NCBI GenBank assembly: GCA_032821775.1
Contig: JAVLRN010000020.1
Span: 177,055 to 241,054, forward strand
Direction of reading: 5' to 3'
DNA length: 64,000 nucleotides
DNA from: Sanguinoderma infundibulare
Taxonomy: Eukaryota; Basidiomycota; Agaricomycetes; Polyporales; Polyporaceae
Shown here: positions 9,576-22,269 of the stretch, piece after piece
Numbering within the stretch: position 1 is the first letter of the stretch
Layout of the letters: every line of letters starts with the position of its first letter
Notes under the pieces: model-generated
What the model was told of the DNA's origin: nothing
Databases searched by the model: none
The model's input: only the letters and a program-made list of their open reading frames with translations
Translations under genes and position numbers: made by a program

Positions 9576-9850
9576 ACGGTGGGGGAACGCCGAGTCGTAG
9601 CAGATCAAGATGTCAATATGAAGGTTCCGAACATGCGGACGCGAGGCCGACCATCGCGTGTGTCGTCAGGAACGTTGTGGATCCTCTGAGCGGTTGTGCA
9701 GCCTCGAAACAGGGAACCGGCTCCCGAGATCTGCGATATTGATTGGGCTCGCGGGCCTGCAGACGTCACGGACCGTGAGATCCTCCGCATACATACTAAG
9801 AACATGAAGCTCGCTGATTCGAGCTGGCTCACCGCGTCTGGGTACTCAGC
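9576..9850 (+). pseudogene. Relic of Cdc48/p97 AAA-ATPase, copy 1
   Basis: The plus-strand frame reads EILRIHTKNMKLAD at 9777-9818, the strongly conserved string in the first AAA module (D1) of Cdc48/p97. Just upstream, PEICDIDWARGPADVTD parallels the family's FDREVDIGIPDATGRL with small changes. Further up, TVGERRVV at 9576-9599 parallels NGEVERRVVSQ, about 60 residues before, as in the real protein, but in a shifted frame. After 9820 the match decays. Cdc48 is an 800-residue hexameric unfoldase that extracts ubiquitinated proteins; here only a mutated fragment of under 100 residues remains, with no Walker A that I can read. It is a decayed segment and not a gene. Confidence 0.72.
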
Positions 9851-11448
9851 ATGTCGGAACCGCACGCTCGCCAGGTCGTGCTGGTGGCGCCTTCCGTCCT
9901 GTCCCGTCCGTTCCGATCGTTCGACGTCGTCTGTGGCTCGGTGGTGTGCACTGTGGGCACGAGCGGGCGCCGAAGAAGACCTGAGAACCTCGGTTTGGAC
10001 CAGGGGAATGGCTGCGGCGGCCAACGTACATCAAAAGCACTAGATGGGACAATAATTCGCGACCATTCATAACGACCGCAGTCTTCGCATGTGGGCCGTA
10101 ATTTTTGCGCTTCTATAGGGCCGCACGCGGTGCCTCGCGACCGCACAAGACGACGTGACCGGGCTGCAGGGGCTGGATGTTTCGAGTGCCTAGTGGGTGG
10201 GTGCATTGTGCGCTCGCGGAGCCACGATGAAGATAAGACATGTTCTATGTATTCTGCCCGGACGAACGCAACAACCTGTGTGATAAATACGATCATCCAG
10301 GATCCACGACGACAGGCAAAGGGCGGATTGGGGACAACGGTCGACCATTGAAAATCGAGGAGTGAGGCGAGGCAGGGGACAGGGACGTGAGCCGTGGATG
10401 CGATGATGCGCGACCATACGTTCGCGCTTAGAATGGGGGGTTGACGACGGCGATTCGATTGATGGAATTGGCTCGAGCCTCCGAGCACCGGCGGCGTCTG
10501 CTCCACTTGATACCGCTTCGAGTGCGGATCGCGACGAGAACGCGGCCTGGAGGCGGGCATGTCGGCGCCATGTGGGTTGATTTCGCAGCGGAGCAACAGC
10601 CTCCCCTGAAGAAACGCAGTATTAAAGACCTGTTGAGAAGACGAAGACGACCCATTCCTCACTGGTGTTGCACCCGCCCGCCCCGCCCCATGCCGTCTCC
10701 TCTTCCGAATTTGCTGACAATGATTTTACTCGCTCACTCACTCCTCATCCCACCTCGAATGTACGTGTCCGCCACGATCTTGTTGTCGAGGTCGTAGTGC
10801 TAACGATGTTGTACCCAGCGCCACGTCCTCGCCCTGAACCGGTCCGATACGTGGTAGAGGTATGTTAGCCATTGCACAAGAGCGTGTTGGCGATAAACTG
10901 ACCTCAATTTCGGTTCGTAGACGGCGCGCGTCCGGGAAACTAGTGGCGCCGCACCGCGCTCTGCCCGGTCTTGAAGCCCTCATGCTCTTGCCCTCACCCC
11001 ACGTCTCTTCCTCGCACACTCGCCACTCCGTCGAACCTCGAAACCCGTTATCGAAGCATCCGCCGCAACTAAGCATTCGACATATGGCGTCTGTGAATGG
11101 CGTCCGCGTCGGTCTCTACCTCGTCCTGGTACGTCTCGTGAGCTGAACAACCCAACCCGGACGACGCTCACCATGACCATGTTGGACGGGGCCCGCTCCG
11201 CAGTGGCTCTTCTCCGCCGTCCTACTGGGGCTGACGGGCACCCCGCGCGAGCTTCTTCGGTACGTCGTCATCCCTTCTGTCGGTCTGGTCAGTGGTTCGT
11301 GTTGTGCTGACGGTCTCCGCATCCGCATTGTGCGCAGGGCCGAACAACCGGAAGGAGCGTCGGTGGCGCTTTTGGTGAGCGAAGATGAGAGGGGGGCGGG
11401 GGGGTCGCCGCTGCGCGCGCTGTCTAGTTTGTTCTTCGGTCTCCGGCG
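9851..11448. other. Unassigned stretch across the unit 1/unit 2 boundary
   Basis: No supported gene. A 277-residue minus-strand frame (9829-10662) is Arg/Ser/Pro-rich, has no recognisable domain and partly overlaps the Cdc48 relic on the other strand, so it is probably chance. A short CACTCACTC run sits at 10733-10741. The unit boundary drawn at 10740/10741 is arbitrary. Equivalents start at 20594, 31343, 42076, 52825 and 63574. Confidence 0.4.
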
Positions 11449-12136
11449 TTATTTCCCGAGGATCTGGACTTTGATTAGACCGTCTCGTATTGTGCTTGTG
11501 CACTTGTGCTGTAATACACACCTCTGTACAACACGTAGACGGCGCGCGTCCGGTAAACTTTGCGTCGGCCTCGATGGCGGTGTCGGTTTCGTGGGCGCAG
11601 TCCACGTCTTGCTGTTGTTTCGGCCGGTGCGGAGGGTTGGACCGACATTTGCTGTGCGGGGACGCTTTGGTGATCCTGGGTGGGCGACCGGTGGGGCAGG
11701 ACGAGCGGGAACGGAGGGCGGCGGGTGGTGCTGGCGCAAGTGGGCATGGAGTTCGCGTTCGGGCATAGAATGGCGTTCATTATTGGGGGAGGGGAATCCG
11801 GAATCCGGAGACGTCCATGAGCTGAGAAGTAGTACGGAAGTTAGCGAGCAACGGCTGCACGCGCGTCGGACAATGATCAGCGTCAGAGCAGGCACAGTGA
11901 GCAAAGGGGGTGCTCACCTCGAACACCTCAAGGATGTTGTCGAGCACGTCGACGGTCTGCATGGCGGTCGCGTACTATGTGAACAGCAGCGTCGGGTTCC
12001 GGATGGCGTGGTCAGCCAAGGCCTGTGCGTCCGGACGCTGTGGGACGGACATGAGGTACTTGAGCTCGAGGATGTCCGCGAGGTGACGGCGTTCGCAGCC
12101 GGTTGCGGTTAGGACGTAGGAGGCGGGGGAAGGCAT
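11449..12136 (-). pseudogene. Broken minus-strand gene of unknown function, copy 2
   Basis: Essentially identical to copy 1, with the ATG at 12136 (minus) and the same internal TAG in place of Tyr. The second, Pro-rich exon stays open for the length seen in unit 1. Confidence 0.5.
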
Positions 12137-13033
12137 AAGGTGGGGATGGGCAGCGTCGGCAGGCAGAGGACGACCGGTAGAATGACGGCGGAGAGGTTAG
12201 GGCCCGGACGGAGTCGGCTAGGACGTTGTAGATCGGTTTATGCTGGTGACGGAGCGGATATATGCGCGGCGTCGAGCCGTGCACGGGAGTCGAGTCGAGC
12301 AGAGAACACGGAGACGGGACAAAGCGATTCAGAGAGCGGTCGGGGACGGCATTGCGAGGGCGATCGAGTGGCACGACGCGTCCGACGCCAACAACGAGCG
12401 AGAGCGAGGTTGGAGGAAGAGAGGTGAGATACACGGTCGGAGAGAGACTCGGAGAAGACGCGGACGCGGAGATGGGCACAGATCGCGTCGCGCGCTGTGG
12501 CTGTGCAGATGGTGAAACCGTGCAGAGAGCCTGAGCCCGAAGTTTGTACTGCTCAGAGATCGTCGCAGTCGATGGAAACCATCGGAAACAACCATTGATG
12601 TGTTTGACAAACCTTGATTCTACAGGTCGAACTTGAAGCTTTCATTTTGGATTTCCGTTCCTCCACTGCTGCGTCACCGGCGGATCAAGTCCCGCTCAAC
12701 TCCGCCAGAACCCAGCAGGCGGAAAGGGGAGCCGGGGTGTACATAGGTTCGATCTCCAACATCTCGCAGTAACACAGGGCTGTGCATGGATTCTTGCCAA
12801 ACCACGAGTACACCTCTCCTAGGACGCAATCACTCTCTATTCCTCGTCCTCGCTCGCCCATTCTGGCTGGCATTGTTCTTTTGAGACTCCGTTGTGCCAC
12901 GCGGCTCGGCAAAGAAGCTGTCTGTGAGCTGCCTGTCAACGCCTCTCCCTCCCCCGCTCTGCAACGCCACTCGCTCGACTGACCTGCTTGCCCGCGGAGA
13001 CTTCTACAACACGTCCGTTCCTATTGCAGGGTG

Positions 13034-15814
13034 ATGGCAGACGGCGTTACTCAGTCGACTCAGGCTCCCACCCAAACCCAACTAGCTTCTCAGCACCACT
13101 ATGTCGAGGACACTAGCTTGTGGGGCTTTCTCATTCCTTGCAATGCCAACAACCCCAACGTCGCTCGCATCAACTTCAACAAGCTCAAGACAAAGTACAC
13201 CGTCGGTCGAGCACCGCGCAACGACATCCAGTTCCCCAACTGTTTGATCGTTAGTAAGTGGCGTGGTTTGTCTCGAGCCCAGTTATTCAATAACGGACCT
13301 GTCCAGGTAGCAAGCATTGCATCTTTCAATGGGACGGAGTCGAAGACCTATCGAAATCCGCTGTCACCGTCACAGACCTCTCCAGCAACGGCACCTTCGT
13401 GAGCGCACATCTCAGGGGTTCGATCCGGTTGATACTGATCCACCGTAGATCAACGGCGAAAGGATTTCGGAACCCGGAAAACGTCAAACCCGTATTCTCC
13501 ACGACGGCAATGAGATTGCCTTTGGCAGCTATCTCGCGCGGCCCATCGAGACCGCACACGAAGACTACCGTACGTTAGTCTACGCGGTCGTTCGGAAATA
13601 CGAATTCACCACGCTTGCAGGCTTCATCTTCCGGAGGAGGATACAAGGAGCACCAGCGGATAGTCTGGACGAGTGCTATGATATCCAACACGTCCTCGGA
13701 AAGGGGTCGTTCGCGACTGTAGTCAAGGCCCTTCACAGAACAGAGGGTGAGTGGTACGCGGTGAAGATCTTCCAGAAGAACAGGCTTCGCCAGGGACTAC
13801 TCGGAGATCGGCGCGATATCCAACAGAAAGCTCTTCTCCGGGAGATCGACATTATGAAGCGTCTCCATCATCCCAATATCTGCAGGTACAAGGATGTATT
13901 CATAGAACCGAACAGCATGTGTGCGTATGGCCTCGTCTGAATCCAAGCGCTGAGTCAGTGCTGAATGCTGGGCCTCTGTAGCTCTGGTGATGGAATACGT
14001 TAAAGGCGGCGACCTCTTGGGCTACCTCCACAAATGCGGTGCATTGCGTGCGCAACTCTTTCCGACTCATCTGGCAGATTTATCGCCAACTGATTACCGT
14101 GGCAGCGGAGCAGGAAGTCCAGTACTTCGCCTACCAGATTTGCGAGGCCCTCCACGTAATGCCTCCGTACCTCTCTATTTTTCTGCCTCCCGCTCACCCT
14201 TTCTTACAGTATGTGCACGATATGGGCATCACGCACCGCGACCTCAAACCCGACAACATCCTGCTGACGGATGACAAGCCTCCCATCGTGAAGATCGCGG
14301 ACTTTGGTCTGGCGAAGATGGTGGACAGCCATACATTCCTCCATGTGCGTTCCTTTCTGCGCCGACGTCCAACCCGCCTTGATCTCATCGCTCTTCAGAC
14401 GATGTGCGGAACACCGGAATACCTCGCCCCGGAGGTCGTCAAGGGGAACGATGGCTACGACCAGGTTGTAGACAGCTGGAGCGTCGGCGTGATCGTTTTC
14501 GCATTGTATGGTTTCTGCTTAACTGATGCTCGCCCTCGCCGCCCTCGCCGATTCTCATTGACCCGCTGCTCGCTCGTTACAGGCTCACGAGTTGCACGCC
14601 TTTTGTAGAGTTCCCGGAGGGTACCGATATCGCGACCGTGGTCGCCAACCGCAAAGTCGAGTGGACTGTCCTCCACAAGGAACCGATCAACGTCAGCGAA
14701 TGCGGTCAGTATATCTCGCGCCCCGTGTCTCTTTCGGGCGTGATCTCATGGGGCGCTCCCGACAGGCGAAGACTTCATGCGCCAGCTGATGGACTACGAT
14801 CCGTCAACGCGCATGACGCTCACGGACGCGCGCGGCCATCCGTGGCTCGCAGAACAAGCGGCCATACACGCCGCGCCCGACGACCCGCCCGCGAACACCC
14901 AACCCTCCCAAGAGCAAGACGAGGAGTTCGCCAGCCTGCCCCCAGAAACCCAATTCGACTCCCAAGCGGCGTCTGCAGCACTGGACATGTCCATGCGCTC
15001 CGTGCGCTCAGTTGGCAGCGCCAGTGGCGTCGCGCTGAGCCGCATGAGCATAGCAGACATCGGCATGGACACCCGATCCCAGGCCGCGCAAGCTCAGGCT
15101 CTCCCAGCCATTCCCGAAGGCGGCAGCGCTGCAACGCCTCCGCATGTCGCCGCGGAGGACGCAGACTCGCCGGAGATGTTCGTCTTTCCGGCAAGCCAGT
15201 ACGAGCATGACGAGGCGGGCGGAGGATCGAGTCAGGCGGGGAGCAGCCAGCTGCCGCATCCTGTGCAGCGCCGCGCGGACGTCATACGGCGCGCGCAACA
15301 CAAGGGCATCGAGCTGCCGGCCCCGTCGCAGGACATGCAGGCGCGCGCCGCTGCGGAGCTCGACGACGTCGCGACGGACCTAGACCCAGATCCTGCCGTT
15401 CCCGCAGGCGATGTCGAGACAGGCAGCGAGAGCGGTGAAGGCGAGGGCGAGCGGCGCGCGGCGCCACTACCGCCACGGATGGCGACAACCTCGCGCGCAA
15501 GTGGCAAGCGCAAGGCTTCAGAGATGGATTTGGATCCAGGCTCTATTCCGACAAACGCTGGGTCTGGAGAGGTCGCCGCGGACGCTTTTCGGGAAGGAGA
15601 TAGCGAGGGGACGGGAGCCCGTGGTGAAACGAAGAGAGGGCGCAAAGGAGCGAAAGCGGCAGACCGCTCACCGTCCGCCAAAAAGCCGCGCACCAGTCGC
15701 GCGCGACCCGCACCGGCGACGGAAGAGGAGGAAGACGTCGTGGCTGCGTGTAGATCTGCCGCCAGGAATATATTTCGTTCATCCGAGTTTGTGGCTGTGC
15801 GCGCAGTGGGATAG
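13034..15814 (+). CDS. chk2: Chk2/Cds1-type FHA kinase, copy 2
   Basis: Exons 13034-13253, 13307-13398, 13449-13920, 13982-14047, 14106-14155, 14210-14344, 14399-14505, 14583-14704, 14766-15814; 770 residues. The one-base shortening relative to copy 1 is inside intron 6. The N-terminal half matches copy 1. From exon 7 on it carries the variants of copies 3, 5 and 6: A389V in the kinase C-lobe, and tail changes including QDEE for QDQE, ADIGMD for ADVGMD and SQYEHD for SQCQHD. All catalytic and FHA residues are kept. Confidence 0.92.
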
Positions 15815-15889
15815 CCGAGGCGTCGAGTAGAGTGTGGCCAAGTGCGGCAAGCGTCGACGGGAGTACCAAGTAGAACGGCTATGATAGGG

Positions 15890-15962
15890 CATGTTTCAGG
15901 GAATATAGCACAGTAGGAGCATGTTTTAGGGACTATAGCACAGTAGGAGGCCTCTGTGCTAT
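15890..15962. repeat. 30-base direct repeat plus hairpin after kinase copy 2
   Basis: Same two 30-base copies and 9-base-pair inverted repeat as in unit 1, unchanged. Confidence 0.75.
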
Positions 15963-16218
15963 GGTATAGGCGTCTGAGGGACAGGAGGACATGTTTCGGG
16001 TACAAGGGCACTCAATTCGCACATCAGGGAGTTCAACGAAAACGACGTATTTCATTGGAGCTATGCTAGACATAGCACACCACTCGTATATACACGCTAT
16101 GTACTCCCGGGAATCACCACCCAATCGACTCGTGAGGCCGCGCATTGTGCGCAGGAGAGCCTGAGGATGTTGAGATGCGCGGCCCCAGGCTGGCTCATAA
16201 ACTAGCTCACCCTGGGGT

Positions 16219-17994
16219 GTCGCTTCCGCGGTTTTCAGTTGGGAGATTGTCAGTGGTCATGTAGGGAGGAATACCGGAAGTGGCCGACGTCGTCCATGTG
16301 CGAGCAGAGACGGTACCAAGTGTCCATACTGTGAATGTTCGACATTCGCACCCGAAGGCCTGACAATTCGAATCGACTTCAGCGCACCGCACGAGACTCG
16401 TTCGAGGACGTACCATGTTCGGATACTCTGCAAGCAAACAGCGCAGTACAATTCTGTTCCGGGCGGACGCGGTACCAAGATGCGTGCCCAAAGCTACGAA
16501 TGTTCTGTTGACAGGCCGCGGTAAGTGTTCGCGACGACGTGCTCCGAAGCGATCCGAAGAACAACGTACCAAGCGTGTCCTTGATGGGATCTCGCCCTCG
16601 ACACGAGGACTCCAACGATGCTGGGTGGCCTTTGCGAGCTCTGTACAGCACTCGCGCGCCTCTGCTCATTGCTTCCCTGCTGTGCATCTCTTTTGTCGTG
16701 CGTGCACTGATTTCCTGCTTTCATTTTAGTTCTGTTCAGCGCGCATGCCCAGAAATACGTCAGCTGCAGTACCAAACCAGCTCAAATGATAATGTACCAA
16801 GCTCGCTCCCTCGGTTTTCAGTTTGGAAATGTTGAGAAATGGGATCGCGCGCGAATGGTGCTGTGTGGAGGAATACCGGAAGTGGCCGACATCGTCCATG
16901 GGCGAGTGGAGATCGTCGTTCTGCGAAGGTTTGAGGAGAATCACACGAGCGAGAACGTACCATGTTCAGATACTCTGTCATGCACTTCCCAATGAGCGGA
17001 GGCGGTACCAAGATGCGTGAATGTTCTGTTGACAGACTCGAGTAAGCATCGTGAACACGCGCTCACACGCGATCGGAAGAACAACTTACCAAGAGTGCAC
17101 TTGGTGCGATTGCTCGCTCGAAATGCGATGATGATGGCCATCTCGCCTGCCCCTGTGCATGTCTTCCCGGACTTGTCTGCGTGGTTGAGGCCGAGCACAT
17201 CCTCTGGTGCGAGCTTGTGATCATAGATCGGATCCTCTGGAAAACAACGATGATGAGCGTCCATCTCGACGTGAGTTTGATCACGAGGTTGATCCACTAA
17301 CCGTCTTCGATGCACGACGGCTGCTTGAAGGTCGCGACCTGGATCAATGTAGTCAAGTCCTTCTCCAACACGCCTATTCATGATTGCCGCGGTAAGCATC
17401 CGCAATAACGCGCTCCAAAGCGATCCGAAGAACAACGTACCAAGTCGTGTCCTTGATGGGATCGCGCCCTGGACATGAGGACCCAGTCGATGCTGGCTGG
17501 CCTTTGCGAGCTCTGTACAGCACTCGCGCGCCTCCGCTCGTTGCTTCCCTGCTGTGCATCTCTTTCCTCGTGCGTGCACCGTTTTCCCGCTTTCGGTCAG
17601 TGCATGGTGCGGGACTTGAATGCGACAGAAGTGAGAATGTACCATATCCAGGTACTCCCAAGCAAATGGCGCAGTACCACACGAGCTCCTTGATGGAGTT
17701 CCGGGCGGACGCGGTATCAAGTTGCACACCAAGAAGAGCTACGAAAGTCTTGTTAACAGACCGTGATAAGTGTTCGCCACACTAACAGAAGAATGGGGTA
17801 CCAAGCATGTACTTGACGCCATCACACCCCGGTCGACGCCCGTCGAGATATTACAATCCCCGAGAAGCGCGAACATCCAGATGACGTACGTACCAAGTTG
17901 CGCATGCGCGCGCCGAGAGTCGTGCTGACTCAGACTGGATGCTTGTTAACTCGTTGATCACCGTACCAAACAGGCCTAATGGATTACGTACCAA
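16219..17994 (-). repeat. GTACCAA module array, copy 2
   Basis: Same module order as unit 1, with no difference that I could see. The last donor reads GTACCC, as in units 1, 4 and 5. Confidence 0.6.
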
Positions 17995-18081
17995 ATAACT
18001 TATGCCGGGGGACACCCTATTGTTCTATAGCTTGCTCGATGAGTAGTCCGCATGCCTAGGATGTAGAACAAGAACACGTAC

Positions 18082-19140
18082 GAAACCGGGCACGAGATTC
18101 AGAGCGAGGTCCACGCCGCCAACATAAGGTTCCCCAGGCTGTGTGGCGCAGCGTCAATCAGCACATGTCGAGGATTGCAGGCAAGACGGTACATACCGCG
18201 GCAGGGTGCGTCAAGGGGTGCAAGTTATACTCGAAGAGGGGGTCAATGGGGGCTCCTCTTCCGGCGCGCCCTCGTAGCGCAGAATAGCAGAGTTGATCCC
18301 GTTTGCAAAACCAAGCGCACTGGTGTCCAACATGGTGTTCGGGAGAGCGCGGATCGACTAGTTCTTGAGCTCCGGGTTCGCTTCCAGCTGCCGGAATCCA
18401 GGCGAAAAGTGAGCCCCAAATGAAGCCTGGAGATAGACGATGCGAGCTCACAACGAACGAGTACCGCTGAGCCGCGAGAATCTGGATCTCATAGATAGTG
18501 AGCGGGACGGTGTTCTGGCCGTCAGCCTCGATGATGGTCATGGAGTGCCCGGCAATCGAGAATTTGTAGTTGGGATCGCAGGAGATACTGACGAGGCGGA
18601 ACCGGTAGCTGGAGAGAATATGGCCCATGATCAGATGATTTGGGGACCGGAAGATCAAGAAATGACACACACCGCGTTCCTTGCGTCACCCGGATGACTG
18701 CCAGCTCCGACGTCGGGTTCTCCCACCAGCGTCCCATGCCGTTGATCAGGTTGGAGTCCGGCTTCCTGCAGGTCGCGCTAGTGTCAAAATGTGCTCGTGA
18801 ACGCTGAAGACATAACACTGACGGCGAAAGATGCGTAGGCCGCGACGGTGACATGGTACCAGTCCGCGAGCGTAATGACGAATGGTGAGCATATCGCGAA
18901 CGTCGAGGCAGTACCAGCTGCATACCGTGGTCGAATAAGGCGACCGAATGCAGAGACCGTCGTCACACTGCAGTAGTCATAATCGATGGCCGTCGCGAAG
19001 GAAGGCATGAATGGGGAGCAGGGGGAAGGGCACCATGATGAATGTCGAGGAGATGGGGCGGGGATGGACAAAAGGACGGGTGTCGAGACGCCAAAGGGAT
19101 CCAAGTCCCCGTTCACGACCGACACTGGCCAAAGCAGCAC
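18082..19140 (-). pseudogene. Truncated laccase relic, copy 2
   Basis: Same truncation and same disabling lesions as copy 1. It differs by a cluster of substitutions near 18,535-18,557. Most are at third codon positions of the old laccase frame; one turns TVIEAD into TIIEAD. The same sequence type is found in units 4 and 5. Confidence 0.88.
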
Positions 19141-20318
19141 AAACAGTTGTCTAAGCCCTGTCGCTTAGCCATCTTGCGACATCTATTTGTTGAGTCAGCA
19201 CATCCCCAATCAATTACCCGCGAATGCGGTTCATCCGGTGCTGCGCGTGCTCACGTACCTGAGAATTCATGGCCGCTGCTGGAGCGTTGCCACTGTTACG
19301 GCCAGTCCAATCCACGGACGTACGTTCCAGGTACCTCGAACACTGGGAGCAGCACTATAACAGCACGATTACGCATAGAATCCATATGCCACATAGGGCT
19401 GAGGATGGACTCGCGTACTTGACACCAATGCGCGCCGACCGTCGCAGCTGGCCTAAACCAGGCACTGTTTCGGACAGGGATGTCAATGTCGCAGAGGCGG
19501 CTTCCGCGGGCTTCTGTTTTCCCCGCATGCGCGAGGACACGGGAGGCTCGGCGATGGACATGGACGACATGGATTTGATGAGCTCTTCTGTTGGATCGTT
19601 AGACGGCGCTGCTCACGAGCGGGCTTCGCGGATGGCTTGTCGGCTGAGACGCGGCTGCATCCACAGAGTTGTTCCAGGTTGGCACGCGCACAGGGCTACG
19701 CAGCGGCGGACAGGGGGAGCGGCCCTCGGAGGTGTCTGGAAGGTGCGATCCAAGGATGATTGGCGGCCTGCGTGACCGACATTCTCTTTTCGGGACTCGT
19801 CGCACGGCCTACTCATCCGGGATCCTGAAAGTACACAGTCTACAGTCAGCAATCAGCGAGACCTGGCCAATCCCCAGGACGCATCATTCCAGAAGAATTC
19901 CAATCCGCGGTATGGCGTCATGGAGACGATCACGGTTAGACGCAAATCAGTCACAATGCATCCATCTGTTACTGACAGCGACTTTGTGCAGTCTTCTTTG
20001 CCCGCAGGCGGCGCCCAGTGTATCGGAAAGCACATGATTACATACCAATTGCACAGATCTTGGTGGATGCGGAGAATTTGTTTGCACAATGCGGAATGGT
20101 TGGGAGAACCGAGCAGATCAAGCGGCGGAGGATGCGAGGATGGTGCGTACGGGACGAGGACTAGCTGGAGCGGAGGACGCGAAATGTTAGGAAACGCAAA
20201 CTGCGGCAGTACCGGAGATCAACACCGAAGATTCCAGGCGGGTCTCGCGTATCGCAACGTCCGTCTCGCTCGGACGCCGAGGTCGTAGATTCCAATGTGC
20301 GATGACCGTCCCTTGACG

Positions 20319-20593
20319 ACGGTGGGGGAACGCCGAGTCGTAGCAGATCAAGATGTCAATATGAAGGTTCCGAACATGCGGACGCGAGGCCGACCATCGC
20401 GTGTGTCGTCAGGAACGTTGTGGATCCTCTGAGCGGTTGTGCAGCCTCGAAACAGGGAACCGGCTCCCGAGATCTGCGATATTGATTGGGCTCGCGGGCC
20501 TGCAGACGTCACAGACCGTGAGATCCTCCGCATACATACTAAGAACATGAAGCTCGCTGATTCGAGCTGGCTCACCGCGTCTGGGTACTCAGC
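20319..20593 (+). pseudogene. Relic of Cdc48/p97, copy 2
   Basis: The EILRIHTKNMKLAD core is unchanged; flanking substitutions are few. Confidence 0.7.
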
Positions 20594-22269
20594 ACGTCGG
20601 AACCGCACGCTCGCCAGGTCGTGCTGGTGGCGCGTTCCGTCCCGTCCCGTCCGTTCCGATCGTTCGACGTCGTCTGTGGCTCGGTGGTGTGCACTGTGGG
20701 CACGAGCGGGCGCCGAAGAAGACCTGAGAACCTCGGTTTGGACCAGGGGGATGGCTGCGGCGGCCAACGTACATCAAAAGCACTAGATGGGACAATAATT
20801 CGCGACCATTCATAACGACCGCAGTCTTCGCATGTGGGCCGTAATTTTTGCGCTTCTATAGGGCCGCACGCGGTGCCTCGCGACCGCACAAGACGACGTG
20901 ACCGGGCTGCAGGGGCTGGATGTTTCGAGTGCCTAGTGGGTGGGTGCATTGTGCGCTCGCGGAGCCACGATGAAGATAAGACATGTTCTATGTATTCTGC
21001 CCGGACGAACGCAACAACCTGTGTGATAAATACGATCATCCAGGATCCACGACGACAGGCAAAGGGCGGATTGGGGACAACGGTCGACCATTGAAAATCG
21101 AGGAGTGAGGCGAGGCAGGGGACAGGGACGTGAGCCGTGGATGCGATGATGCGCGACCATACGTTCGCGCTTAGAATGGGGGGTTGACGACGGCGATTCG
21201 ATTGATGGAATTGGCTCGAGCCTCCGAGCACCGGCGGCGTCTGCTCCACTTGATACCGCTTCGAGTGCGGATCGCGACGAGAACGCGGCCTGGAGGCGGG
21301 CATGTCGGCGCCATGTGGGTTGATTTCGCAGCGGAGCAACAGCCTCCCCTGAAGAAACGCAGTATTAAAGACCTGTTGAGAAGACGAAGACGACCCATTC
21401 CTCACTGGTGTTGCACCCGCCCGCCCCGCCTCATGCCGTCTCCTCTTCCGGATTTGCTGACAATGATTTTACTCGCTCACTCACTCCTCGTCCCACCTCG
21501 AATGTACGTGTCCGCCACGATCTTGTTGTCGAGGTCGTAGTGCTAACGATGTTGTACCCAGCGCCGCGTGCTCGCCCTGAACCGGTCCGATACGTGGTAG
21601 AGGTATGTTAGCCATTGCACAACAGCGTGTTAGCGATCAACTGACCTGCATTTCTGTTCGTAGACGGCGCGCGTCCGGGAAACTAGTAGCGCCGCGCCGC
21701 GCTCTTCCCAGTCTTGAAGCCCTCATGCTCTTGCCCTCACCCCACGTCTTTTCCTTGCACACTCGCCACTCCGTCGAACCTTGAAACCCGTTATCGAAGC
21801 ATCCGCCGCAACTAAGCCTTCGACATATGGCGTCTGTGCATGGCATCCGCGTCGGTCTCTAACTCGTCCTGGTACGTCTCATGAGCTGAACAACCCAACT
21901 CGGGCAACGCTCACCATGACCATGTTGGACAGGGCCCGCTCCGCAGTGGCTCTTCTCCGCCGTCCTACTGGGGCTGACGGGCACCCCTGCGCGAGCTTCT
22001 TCGGTACGTCGTCGTCCCTTCTGTTGGTCTGGTCAGTGGTTGGTGTTGTGTTGACGGTCTCCGTGTCCGCATTGTGCGCAGGGCCGAACAACCGGAAGGA
22101 GCGTCGGTGGCGCTTTTGGTGAGCGAAGATGAGAGGGGGGCGGGGGGGCTGCCGTTGCGCACCCTGTATAGTTTGTTCTCCGGTCTCCGGCGTTAGATCC
22201 CGAGGATCTGGACTTTGATCAGACCGTCTCGTATTGTACTTGCGCACTTGTCCTGTAATACACACCTCT

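Larger units (their letters stand above)
1..10740 (+). repeat. Tandem unit 1 of the 10.74 kb array
   Basis: The bases at position 1 recur at 10741 and continue collinearly with very few differences, so this is one full period of 10,740 bases. It holds, in order, a broken minus-strand gene, the Chk2-type kinase, a hairpin region, the GTACCAA module array, the laccase relic and the Cdc48 relic. No transposase, reverse transcriptase, long terminal repeat or terminal inverted repeat was seen, so it looks like a duplicated genomic segment rather than a transposon. The left edge is set by the window, and the real duplication breakpoint could lie anywhere in the unit. Confidence 0.95.
10741..21483 (+). 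repeat. Tandem unit 2 of the array
   Basis: 10,743 bases, same order and orientation as unit 1. The first 3 kb is nearly identical to unit 1, with a handful of substitutions such as the one at 11526. Between about 13,820 and 14,060, inside the kinase gene, it switches to the sequence type of units 3, 5 and 6. Its laccase-side half is the type also found in units 4 and 5. Confidence 0.95.

Noticed and set aside
9829..10662. 277-codon minus-strand frame
   Set aside because: Arg/Ser/Pro-rich with no motif, overlaps the Cdc48 relic on the other strand, and is open by chance in GC-rich DNA.
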